Source of the DNA: Clytia hemisphaerica
Lineage: Eukaryota; Cnidaria; Hydrozoa; Leptothecata; Clytiidae
Direction: 5' to 3'
Length of the DNA stretch: 64,000 nucleotides
Assembly (NCBI GenBank): GCA_902728285.1
Contig: CACVBU010000545.1
Coordinates: forward strand, 186,001 to 250,000
Shown piece by piece: positions 46,965-58,322 of the stretch; positions within the stretch are counted from its first letter, which is position 1, and each line of letters starts with the position of its first letter. The position numbers and the translations under genes are program-made. Under the pieces are notes generated by a model. The model was not told the DNA's origin. It saw only the letters and a list, made by a program, of their open reading frames with translations, and searched no databases.

Positions 46965-47110
46965 AGCCCCCACACCCACCCCTCCTCCCCCACCCACCCA
47001 CTCCCTCCCCCCCACCCCCCTCCTCCCCACACCCCCCTCCCCCCACTCCTCCCCCACCCACCCCCCCCACCCCTCCTCCCCCACCTCCACTCCTCCCCCA
47101 TCTCAGTCCC
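46965..47110. repeat. C/CT-rich polypyrimidine tract
   Basis: About 140 bases of CCACCC, CCTCCC and ACTCC units, almost free of G. ORFs across it in several frames encode only Pro/His/Thr or Gly runs and are artefacts. It lies about 270 bp upstream of the ZFPL1 start codon. Confidence 0.8.
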
Positions 47111-47382
47111 TCACCTTCAACCTTGCTGGCTCCGCTCCACAACAGCTTCATGTCAAATGTGTTTGTGGGTCTTGCTCCACCACCACACACGAGCCTAAAA
47201 ATGTTTTTGCTTCGCTGACCCGGAAATTTCAATGTAAACGAGCTCAAAAGTAAACAATAAGCGAGACATAACAAAGATGGTAGATTTATTTTTGAAGACG
47301 TGGTAGTGCAATTTTGCCGCATTTTGCTGAAAAAATACCAAGTTTTTACCATTCATTACATGACATTGTGAAATAAAAAAAA

Positions 47383-50300
47383 ATGGGTGTTTGCAAGTGT
47401 AAACAAAGAAATGTTACGAATCAATTTTGTTATGGATGTCGTGTGAATGTTTGTGAATCCTGCATGATTAAAGATCATCAAAGGGTAAGGTTACTTTTAC
47501 CAAGGTCATTTTAATAAAGTCAATGGGAACCTTGTTTGGCCTTTTTGTTTTCTTTCAGTTAAAATATGCCATTTTAGAGATGTAAAAATGGGTCAAAATT
47601 AGTTTGGATACTGAAAGAAAACTATTAACAAGAGATATTTAAGTTTCCCTTCAAATGATTCTTCCTTACAGCTACCAGTTTTAAATAAACACCCCTCCTT
47701 CAGGGGGAGGCGTTCGTTTTAACCAGGGGATGTCAATCGAAAATTTCGATTGTCGAACCAATCAAATATAATCGAAATCAATCGAAGTGATTGACCAAAT
47801 CGATCGAAGTCAATCGAAGTGAATGATCGAAACGATCGAAGTCAATCGAAGATTTACATCTTTTTAAGATTGATTTGGTTCGATTGGCTTCGATTGATTC
47901 GGTCAATCACTTCGATTGGTTTCGATTATATTCGATTGGTGCGACAATCGAAGTTTTCGATTGACATCCTCTGGTTAGTACCGTCTGGCCTGGGTACTAA
48001 TAATGACTTATAAATGCTCAAAAACTATTTTTCAAACTCAGGCGCATACTATTAACCTACCATAAAATCTCTTTAGAAAGTTCTAAAAGATTTTTAAAAG
48101 TACTGAAAAAAACACATCATAATCAATCCATCCAGCATCAACCAACCGATCGAACAATCAAAACCAATCGAAGTGATTGATCGAATAAATCGAATCCAAT
48201 CAAAGACGATCAAAGATTTACATATTTTTCCCATTTTGATTGAATTCAATTGTTCGATCAATCACTTCGATTGAGTTCGATTGATTCGAACAATCACTTC
48301 GATGTACTTCGATTGAATTCGATCGATTCGACTCCAAATCGAATTCGATTGAGTTCGATTGACATCCCCTGGTTTTAAAGGGGGCGTTTATCAAAAATTT
48401 CTCCTTTTATAGGTAGGGAGGGGCATTTATTCGAAGTAATACGGTAGTCAAAATCAACTAGTCCAGAAATCAGAAAAGACAGAGTTAGAGATAGAAAATA
48501 GAGAAAAAGAGGAGATGGGCAGAATGAGAGATTGAAACTAGATCTTTCTGTGATGTGCAGACCAGCTTGGTTGAGGAATCTTGATTGGGGGCAATCACAA
48601 ATATCTTTATTTCTTACATGTCCACATTCTACAGAGGCCAACTCTCACGCATTGAGCAAGCGCCTCACACAATTTTTGAAAAATTTGATTTCTCACATGT
48701 TTTCCATTTTTTGAGAAAGTTTTTGACTTTTTATGGAAAGATGTTTCCCCAAATGTTTGATTTATTTGGAGTTTGTGCTACCATTTACACCCAGCAAACA
48801 GCAAAAAAAAACCACCCTGATGTGTTTTTTCGATTTTTAAGAAAGCTTTTCCAATTTATCTTTGGAAAAAGATCCCCTGATTTCCAATTTCGGAAAATCA
48901 GAGAATCTAGATTTTGAATTTCCCCTTAAAATTTCTATCTCATACAAAATGAACATGATGAACATAAGGTCTACAAAATACCTTTATTTTTAGAAAGTTA
49001 AAGAAATTAATCATGTAGAGAAGAGAATCTGAAAATTTTACCAAGTTGAGGCACACTTTTTCTTTGGGGATGGATGGATGGAAAGACCTTTTCTTAATCA
49101 CAATGGCACGTCAAATAGACATTTTTCTAATCAGGGTGTCAATTTTAATAGTTAAAAACTGCAACTTCAAAGCAATGATGAGAAAAAAATATTAGTCAAA
49201 TAAATCTAATAAAATTAAATAAATACAAACTTAAAAAATTCACTACACGCTCTTTCTACAAACAATATCACTTAAACAAATGTACCTACAAGATAATGCT
49301 GAAAGACATGAGTGAAAAAAGGTCTAATTAATGAAAGGCATTTTCCTCGTCTAAAAGTTCATGACATTGCTTGACTATAGACCTTTTTGCAATATGTCAT
49401 TTATGTTGAATATAGAAACTCCAACCCAGTTCAAACATAAATTATAACTTTGATATTTTGTTGTTTCCCTTCCATTCATTGAATCAAGAAGCTATCAGGA
49501 TTTATGCTGAAGTTTTTCAATTATTTATTATTACATCAGATGACTTTGTGATAAGGGAAAGGTCTAACTGGATAGTGTCTACAAATCAGAAAGTTTCAAC
49601 ATGACTTGTTTGCATTCTGATCTAGCCAGCTAACATGATTTTGAAATCCAAACCAAAAGATTCTGCTGTTTGGAGGCCATTGCAGTTACCCCTTGCTTAT
49701 TAAAGCTATCTCAAGTGATGGTACTAATTTTAAAGCCAATAGGTAATAGAAACATTATTCCATGTATCATTTACTAAAAAAAATCCTTTCTGACTTTCTT
49801 TAGTGTATCATCAAATCATATGTACATTGGCTTCAAGACAGTGATTTCAGTGCTACTTGTTCTTTATGCCTGGAGAGTATCGATAAAGGAGAAGTGATAA
49901 GGCTAACATGTTACGGTATGTATGTTTCTCCTCATTATGTTCTTTTCTGTTCTATTACAATTTGAAAGTATTAAAAAGATGAAGTTAGTGTTTTCTTTCT
50001 TTATGTATTTTTGTACATGGCTTTGCTCTTCATTGAGCAATTTGTAACATCAATTACAAATTAAACTAAAAAATTTTTGAAAAAGAAAACTATTTGAATC
50101 TCTTCAAATCTTTAATTTAATGTTTTTTCTCATCAAAAGATTTGTTTCATTGGGATTGCTTCAATGCTTGGGCATTAAAACTTCCAGAGTCAACTCCAAA
50201 GACTGGCTACACATGTCCTGACTGCAAAGTAAGGAAACTTCACGATCAATATTTTATAGCAAACTCCATTTATCTGCTCAAATAATCAAGATTAATTTAA

Positions 50301-52805
50301 GATTTGAAGAGGCCAAACGTCATTATTTTCAAAGCAATATTTTGTTTATGGTTTCCCATAAGAAATACTTTTCAAACAGTCAAATATAAACATAGTACAT
50401 CCAAATACACTTGCTATCCTTTTTTTTCAGGCACAAATCTTTCCACCTAAAGCATTAGTTTCACCAATAGCAGACGTTTTGCGTCAAAAATTTTCAACAG
50501 TTGGATGGGGACGAAAAGGGTTAGGTCTACCACTACAAACTCATGAGCAGGTATTTTGATTAAAATCTATGCTATGTCTTTGATATTTTGCTTGTTTCTG
50601 TTGTAAGAATTTTAGTTTTTTTACCGTGGGGAATCTAGAAATAGACATTGATTTTTCTGTTTGACCAAAATTCAATCCCATAACCCTTTGCGTTTATTAC
50701 ACACAAAGAAAAAGTAATAACTTTCACAACTTTTGAATTAAGACGAAAAGGATTGTGGGATTGAATTTTGGTCAAATTAGAGAAGTAATAATCATGACAT
50801 TTGCATTTAACAAAGGGCTATTATGTAAGTCAAAAGGATTTGAAGAATTGAAAGAAAAACTAAATTAGCAAATCAAAAAAAGTGATCTTCATCAATCTTC
50901 TTTAAAAATCATTTTCTGTATCTCAAGCCCACATCTCATCCTTGTTATGCTCAAGGCTCAAAATAACGATTTCAAGTGGGTTGCTCGGACAAAATGTCCG
51001 ATCAGGGTTGCTTTAGCTTGAAAATTATGATTTTTGGGTCGGACATGAAGCTATTTGGGTCGGACAATGTCCGATGTCCGACCGTTATTTCGAGCCCTGT
51101 ATGCTTAAAGATATTTTCTTTTTTTTCTTCCAGACGTCACCAAGGCCCACCACTCCAGGTATGAATTATCCTGTGTTTTGATTGTAATATCTGTAGTTCT
51201 TGATTTTAACAATATTCAATTTCATAAAGGATGTGATAGTGTTGTCTGCCTTCTTGTCTTGTCTGGTTTTTGGAGATATTTGTCATTTTTATTATAATTA
51301 TGTCAAGCTTTTATGATATATTTCCTGGTTGAACATACTAGAATTTTTATAGATTTACTATCGTTTAGCTCCAAAAGTTTCCTTAATTCCTAAGATTTCC
51401 ATATATTTTTCCTAAGGGGAAAATCCAAAGTTCTAATTTGGCTTTTGAGCTCCACATCACACCTTTCGTATTTGGTATGAAAAGAAAGGGGTGATGTTTT
51501 TAATTGATTCCAATTCCAAAACCCTTAATAATACTTTCTAACATACACATTTCCTAATTATTTCAGTATTAAGTGATACGCATCAACAAGTATCATCCAC
51601 ACCTAAATCAAGTTACAAACCGTTAGCGTCTGTCACTCCTTTCGTACCTCTATCCAACAAACAGCAACAGAAAATCGAACAACATAATGCATATCAAACA
51701 CAACAAAACCTTTCAAATACACAACAACATCAACAAACACATGATACAAAACCATCGCAACAATCATCTATGTTTAGTAGAGATAAATACCCGACTGAAG
51801 GTATACAACATTTATGCATTGCATCATTCATTTTCACATTAGATAAGGCTGTTTGTCGTCAAAATTTCCGTCAGAGTGTCCAGTTGTTGACTTCTAAAAT
51901 CAAAATCGTGTTTTTGGTTTAATTTAGATTTTCGAACGTTTAAAATTTGAAACAAATTCTATTTTGAGAAATCCCTCAAAAGGGACGTTATTAACGGACG
52001 CACATTACTTTTGCTTCAATTAATCCCATTGCCTAGGAAATGGAGTAGCGACCAGTGTTTATTAGATTAATTCATATTTATTCGATGGATTCATATTCGT
52101 TTTCACATTTTTCTATTCACTCGTAGGCACGTTATCACGGAAACAAGCACCAACGACACGATACGAAGAATCTAAAATCAATTTATCGTTTGATCACGAT
52201 GAAAATAAATATAAACGAAAAGGTTTCATGCATTGGCTCTCTAACATGATGAGGTGAATTATGTTTTTAGTATTTTTTTACAATTCCAATTTGTTAATTA
52301 CAAAATGTATTTCTTTGAAGGCTAGGTTTCTGCTTTGCCTCTGATCAAATAGTGTAAGTGAAACTGTCTGACTCGATTCTATGATTTATTTCAAACAAAA
52401 AACTGATAAGTTTCTATTGATCTCCGTCTTTGATATTGGATTTTTGTTCAAAGAGACTTTTAAGGTTTTGCCAATCGTAGGAAACCATTGCAACAATATT
52501 TTTGGATCTAAGAGATAAGGTCATTTTGATGGTGGCGTGAAGGTAATGAAAATTTTTTTCTCCTGTCTTTCAGGTTATGGAAAAAGCCAGGCGAAATAAA
52601 GAAAGAAGCCAATATGACGTATAAACGAGTATTCATCGCTTTAGTGTTATTTACATTGATCTTTATGACTGTTATTTATTTCATGTCTGCCCTGGGTGGA
52701 AGGGTCGCTGAAAATGACCCATTGTTAGATCCAGACCTCAACAGATTTGTAAAAGTTGGTAATAATCATATTGGTGGCGTAGGCGGTCAAGATTTAACGA
52801 TGTGA
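47383..52805 (+). CDS. ZFPL1: Zinc finger protein-like 1 (Golgi membrane protein)
   Basis: ZFPL1 is an integral cis-Golgi protein that binds GM130. Eight phase-matched exons: 47383-47484, 49804-49915, 50140-50228, 50431-50550, 51134-51158, 51567-51800, 52127-52253, 52574-52805. Total 1041 nt, 346 aa (human 310). [19 protein letters not shown] and [16 protein letters not shown] form the first Cys/His finger. [40 protein letters not shown] and HWDCFNAWA...YTCPDC make the RING-like second finger. [19 protein letters not shown] is a ZFPL1 signature. A Gln-rich linker ([14 protein letters not shown]) is longer than usual. One C-terminal membrane anchor ([19 protein letters not shown]) is followed by [15 protein letters not shown], the conserved lumenal end. 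No breaks. Confidence 0.95.
47721..47977. repeat. AATCGAAG palindromic element, copy 1
   Basis: Nearly complete palindrome: AACCAGGGGATGTCAATCGA at the left, the inverse CGATTGACATCCTCTGGTT at the right. Arms are built from AATCGAAGT/ACTTCGATT units up to a short AT-rich centre. In ZFPL1 intron 1. Confidence 0.82.
48120..48374. repeat. AATCGAAG palindromic element, copy 2
   Basis: Same AATCGAAGTGATTG units and the same right end (GATTGACATCCCCTGGTTTT); the left end is diverged. The two copies are bracketed by inverse AATAAACACCCCTCC (47686) and GGGAGGGGCATTTATT (48416), which suggests nesting within an older foldback. Confidence 0.75.
50954..51098. repeat. Short inverted-repeat element, AGGCTCAAAATAACG ends
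   Basis: Left AGGCTCAAAATAACGATTTC, right CCGTTATTTCGAGCCCT, with TCGGACAATGTCCGA blocks inside. A diverged relative is at 14962-15096. In ZFPL1 intron 4. Confidence 0.65.
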
Positions 52806-54356
52806 AATGGTTGTTTTTGATTTCTTGGATTTTTGTTACCCTGATAGAGCACTTCGTTGAGCGGTTCATTTCATGACCAAATATAGCCGATTCGCACACG
52901 CACGCAAATGAAACGTCACCATTTTCTGGTGTGGAAATTTAAATGGAATCTGGAAATATAATTTGATTAAAAACATTGTTTTACAGACGTGTTCGATTGG
53001 CTTGAAAAGACGATATTATAAAGGATAGGATTATTTGATTAAAGTTTACAACTTAAAGGAAGAAATTTTGGTGGGTACTCTTAGGTTCCAAATATAAAGG
53101 TTCTATATATAGGTTATATATAGGTTCCTGTTATACATGGTATAAATTCTTGCTGGGAGATCCGCCGAATCTGTCGAATTTTCTTTTTCCGCCAAAATTT
53201 CGTCCTTTAAAATAGATGAACATCTTCTTTTGAATCCCTTGACGTGGATCAATTCTCATTCTTTATTTTTGTTGAATAATATCAAATTTATGAAGTTTTA
53301 GTTCTATAGAGAGATAGATTTATTTGGATTTATACGATATTAAATCTATTTATAGTGGTAGCTAGGAAGGAGGTTTGCAAATTAACGACGGAAAGAATTG
53401 CCAAACGACTAGCAAAGTGCAGGGTCATTTGTGCCTTACAACCAAAAAACTCGCTAAAATAAGATGATAATTGCACCGCCTTTGTACCTACGACTGTGTG
53501 AATTTTGTTTTGGAAATGGTCCAAATTTTGATAATTGTTGTACAGTAAAATATAAACTATAGAATTCGAGATAATCTTATCGGTGATTTATTTTTGATAC
53601 TAATAAAGTGTTCAAAATGACAAAATTAATTTAACTAACCTCATTTTCGCATCCACTTTGGAATTTCTTTTACCCTTCCCCAATGACCTGATGGTCTTTT
53701 TGGCGGGCAGGGATATGACCATAAAAGTTAAATTCAAAAAGTAGATGGTAAATCAGCTGTTTTTATGGTAGGAATTTGAAACTCTATTGTTTACAGCTGT
53801 AAAGACAAGCTTGGATTCTCATTAAAGTGATTTTCGCAGTTTGGAAGATATTTCGGTGAGTTCTTTGAAAGGAATAAGATTCCAGGGTGGTTTTCATAAG
53901 AAAGCAGCTGTTTTTTTTTGCTAATGGTGTATTCTAACATCATTTATCTGTTAAATATACAGTTTCACTCCGGGGGGGGGGGGGGTTGCGAGATGACGGG
54001 TATGTTCGTGTCAAAGTTTGAAAATCGACCCTTAAAAAAGAATGAATTTCGAAAAATTTGTCCACTCTTTGACATTTTTGCGACCCTTAGAAAATTTCAG
54101 ACAAAATTTTCAAATTTCAACCGGCACCCATTTTGCCTAAGCACCCCACAGGGGTTTTGATCAACCAAACCAAGGCGAAAGGGCGCTGAAGTTTGTGGAA
54201 GTTTAACTTTCAAAAAAATTAACAACAAAATACAAATTAAAGTATTTTCGGATTTTAATTCATGAATACATAAAGTAGACTACACTACAACAGTAACTTA
54301 AAAACATATCAAAACACCAAATAATCTTTCGAAATCCCGATCTTCTTTCTGTCATT
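52806..54356. other. Intergenic, convergent gene ends
   Basis: ZFPL1 (plus) and the membrane-protein gene (minus) converge here. AATAAA at 53602-53607 is a plausible ZFPL1 poly(A) signal. GTACTCTTAGGTTCCAAATA at 53077 is a remnant of the family at 54845-55152. A run of about 14 G lies at 53972. No other gene seen. Confidence 0.4.
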
Positions 54357-57314
54357 CTATATCATCCCTTCCCAGGGCGTGCTTTTATATTGTCTGTTAT
54401 TGTGTTTAGGTGACAGGGAGCCCACCTTCATGTAACCAATAGCAGCATTGATGATCTTTGGCTGATTCCAAAATATTGTCATGGCGTCAAATTGGTCTTA
54501 CAAGCGCCAATGAATCAACTCTGTATACAGATTTTAACGATAAAATTCCGGACCATTTCAAAAAAGTTTCAAATCTTGAGATAACCTAGAGAAATGGAAA
54601 AATTGAAGCACGGTTATAAAGTTTTTCACCGCAAACATTATAGATTGGTCTGTGTGGAAATGTGTAGAATTTATTAAGTCACCCACCAGTTGGTATTTTA
54701 CAGACCTGCAAATCACTCAAAATATTCTCGTACACAGGGCCATGGTTTTTGATCCTCCAATATGCCTTGAAATCACGCTATTTCAGACTGACTTTGCCCA
54801 TTTAAAAAAAGTGAGGGGTCAAGCCCCCTGTCCTCCGGTAGCGTTACTCTTAGGTTCCAAATAAACGGCCCCCCCGCTTGTTCATTTTTCGAAAATTTTC
54901 CAACCCCCCCGGACCTTATTAGGACCCCCCCGTTTATTAATCTCTAAGAATATTTTCAGCTGTCAAAGAGAAGGCCCCTTATTTTGCTCTAGATAGCCTG
55001 ATTTTAGCCTATTTTTACCTTATTTTTGGGTTTTAGAAGTACAATTTCCACCCCCGGCAATTAGGTCCCCCCCCGTTTATTAAAATCTAGAAAATTTTCC
55101 AACCCCCCTGTTTATTCGAACCCCCCCCCCGTTTATTTAAAACCTAAGAGTATGGCCTTGGCACACATTTGCAAGAATGCCAAAGAAGTCAAAAAGTCTA
55201 AAAAATCGCAAAATAGAACACTTTTCCTAGTTATTTATTAGGTTTAAAGGGAAAATTCGGGTCAGTTTGTCAAATACTTGTATTGGTCAGGTGGCAAAAT
55301 ATGATCAAAGCGTCCCTTAATCGAGGCTTAATCTTTGACGATGGAGTGACGTCCACAAAGCTTAAAGCTCCCTAATTCCATTTTCAGCAGGAATTGGATT
55401 TTTATCGGATAAGGGAGCGTATCAAATCGTAGAGCGTCATTTATGAGAGTTTCTTGTTGACGGCGACTTCTGATATTATCGCACCGTATAAGCGTGCGGC
55501 AGAACGCAGAACGTTGAATTACAGAGCGGTAATTGTTCGTTCATTACAAAAATTTACCAAAAATGCCTACCTTCTCAATCTGGTCGAAATTCAACGTATA
55601 CGAATTCAGAAATGGTTCTGAAAATCAACACAAACATATTCCAAGCTAAAATGACAAAATGTATGAATAAATACCAGATTAACCGGTTTATAACTTTTGA
55701 TTTTGTTTTGGTAACTAGGCTACGTATCGTGTTTAAAGTTCCCGTCTGAGAGTTACTCTTAATTTGGGGTAACCTGTTTCAAAAACTTTCGCATAAATTT
55801 TTAGAGCAACATTACAAGGTGTAACAAGCGGGAAAATGAGGCAGTTGAAATAATTTTACTTACCGATAGCAAAAATAGCGACAAACTTCCATTTACTTTG
55901 CCGAATACAGCTATATACGAATCCAGTCAAGCCAAAATAAAATCCAATTGTAATCGAAGCCTAAGAAATAGAAAGAAGCGTTCAAATCACTAATTAACGT
56001 TGGATTTTTATACCTGTCAAGGAGAATTTGCTTGAAAATTTATTAGATCAGATTTCAAAACGATAAATTTTCCAGTATTGCGTTATAACCCTACCCATAA
56101 TGCTTATCAGGGAACTTCTAAAACTGCAAACTCGATTTAGAAGAGAAACACGCAATTCGTTAGACGCGAGAACACAAAGCAAACAAAACTAGTACTTTAG
56201 GAGACTGTTCATCTAACGTTTCCAGACATAACTATTAAAAAGCACGTCAAAAAGAACGACCCTAACCCTATCAAAGAACGACATATTTCGCTGTCTGCAA
56301 CCCCGACCGAAAGTGACTGTACCACCCCTACAGATTCATTCCTCTTTGTTTATCACTGAAATCAACTGCATGTTGTTTAAAAGAACGATAAATTACGCAT
56401 GCGTATTAGTCTCTATTTGGGTGAGCTGAAAACATTAGATGAACTAAGTCTTAGTACTGCTAATCCCCTAACAATAAGTTTTCTTGTACAGGAAGTGTAT
56501 GCATACAGGTTTGCGAATCAGAATATTATCATATCCATCTAAGTGCGAAGCACCAGATATTTGAAGCTCCAAAAACGGAAATAAAAATACTAAAATCTCG
56601 CAAAACTTGCGAAGCCCACGTAATTGATTCCGAATTTGAAGTAATATCTACCGCTGGGAGTGGAAGGTCATTCATTTGCACCAGGCTGGCCTGGTAAACT
56701 CAGAAGCCTTAAAGCGTTCTGACCATTCAGTCAATTATCTTTAAATTCAGTAGTCATTAACCGGCTATTGTTTGTACAAAAGGCCGTGTAATAAACCTAC
56801 AGTCTTACAACACCCGATTAAAAAATAAACTTACCAAAAGCTCTGTGGTAATACTGTACGTAGAATGACATGGTCGATGTAATTCACCAAATTGTACAAA
56901 GTCATTGATGGAAAGACCAAAATTGACAGTACCAATCACAATGGAGAGTACGATAAGGACTTCTTTACGGAATATTGGCAAGTTGTTCCATATGTCAAGC
57001 CAGCTGTTATATTTTTTCCTCGCCTATGAGAAGAGAGGGATAGAAATTGTTATATATTGAGAGTGAATATGATGATTAAAAGTAGTAAAAACTCCCTAAG
57101 TGAAAAATATAAGAGACAAGCAAATTGACGAAATGAATTTTCAAAGCTTTACAACTAGAGCTAAAAAACATAAAATTTTGGTCTATAAAAACGTGATTTT
57201 TTCGAGAAAGCAAACAAGCCTGATACCAAAATGCTGCAAATGATTTCTGGAACAATATTTTTGATAATATTCAAGGTAAAAATAACAACTTACCGACTTA
57301 AAACACTCAATCAT
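54357..57314 (-). CDS. Unrecognised small membrane protein
   Basis: Five exons, high to low: 57314-57294, 57023-56835, 55960-55864, 55617-55571, 54461-54357. Together 459 nt, 152 aa. The first four have clear donors (GTAAGT/GTAGGC) and acceptors and keep frame. The last exon (PKIINAAIGYMKVGSLSPKH...EGMI stop) is less sure because its acceptor has a weak pyrimidine tract. Likely membrane segments: EVLIVLSIVIGTVNFGLSI, then TELLASITIGFYFGLTGFVY, then WKFVAIFAIG. Basic start (FKSARKKYNSW). I do not recognise the family and propose no function. The ATG follows no alternative in frame nearby. Confidence 0.6.
54845..55152. repeat. Foldback element, TACTCTTAGGTT ends with C tracts
   Basis: Left TACTCTTAGGTTCCAAATAA then ACGGCCCCCC; right CCCCCGTTTATTTAAAACCT then AAGAGTA. 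Internal repeats of CCCCCCGTTTATT. Lies inside the last intron of the membrane-protein gene model. Confidence 0.72.
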
Positions 57315-58322
57315 GGCTTCAGCGGCTACATTCCGAACTTCTAAATGACTTTCTTGTTATGGCGAATCCAAAAGAGTGACGTCAAATATATTTTCATTCT
57401 GACGTCAATTTTGACGTAAATATTATTAAATGAATGAATCTAAAAATAGTATTTTAACATTTTTATGAGCATCTTAGAGGGGGTTTAACTAAAGAATCCT
57501 GCATTTCTAAAAATAGACAAAAAGAACGACAAATTTTATAAAAAACGACATATTTCGCCGTCCACAACCCCGACCGAAAGTGACTGTACCACCCCAAGAG
57601 ATTTATTCCTCTTTGTTTATCACGGGAAATAACTACATGTGGTCTAAAAGAACGACAAATTACGCATGCGTGTTACAATGCAGGATCCTTTAGAGGAACA
57701 GACTGTTAACAAAAGCAGAGGTTTTTGCTGAAGTGGATCTATTACGCAAATACTTACTAGTTTGTGAAAAAATTGAAGGAAATAAAAACGATAGTGAAAA
57801 CATTCCCCGATCGCCAAACGGTGTCGAAAGTAAGAAAATGAGTGAGGCGGCAATTTTTTTTAAATTTTGGCGAATGGCAGGAGAAATCGGTTCTTTTTTG
57901 CCCTAAAAATGAGTGTTTTAAGCAAAATTAGGGACTATTTTAGAAAATCATGAGAAATCCTAAATCATTTTAGAGAGAAAGTAATTTCTTTATGTTTTTT
58001 AAAGTTTTGACAACGTTCGACAGAATTAGTTCTCGCCAAAAGAAGTAACTTTTAAGGTAACATATTATATTGTCAATATCAAAAAATAAATCAGCACTCA
58101 AACAAACTGAATATATCTTAAAAGCAAAAAGCGATTTTCTTATAAAACTCAAAATCTTTTCGCAATATTTTAATCAAAAGCTAAAAATTCAAAAAGGATA
58201 CACTGAAAAAAAAATTAATGAATAAATATGTATAGTAATATTGATAAATCTCCACTTCAAACTTTCCAATAAAAATAAAATTTCATGTTTTTAGAATCGA
58301 ATTTTTGAACGTAGTCTTCTCT
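57315..58322. other. Short intergenic region
   Basis: No gene seen. A phrase with CATATTTCGCTGTCTGCAAC and CCCGACCGAAAGTGACTGTACC at 56281-56325 (intron) recurs with changes at 57548-57590 and again carries CTCTTTGTTTATCAC and ACGCATGCGT afterwards: a local duplication of roughly 150 bp flanking the first two exons of the membrane-protein gene. Confidence 0.45.

Noticed and set aside
46927..47352. Gly/Pro-rich ORFs on both strands
   Set aside because: They are produced by the C-rich polypyrimidine tract. Several frames are open at once, as expected of low complexity.
55381..55560. Possible further exon of the orphan membrane protein
   Set aside because: A minus-strand frame is open for part of it, but no acceptor in the required phase precedes it.
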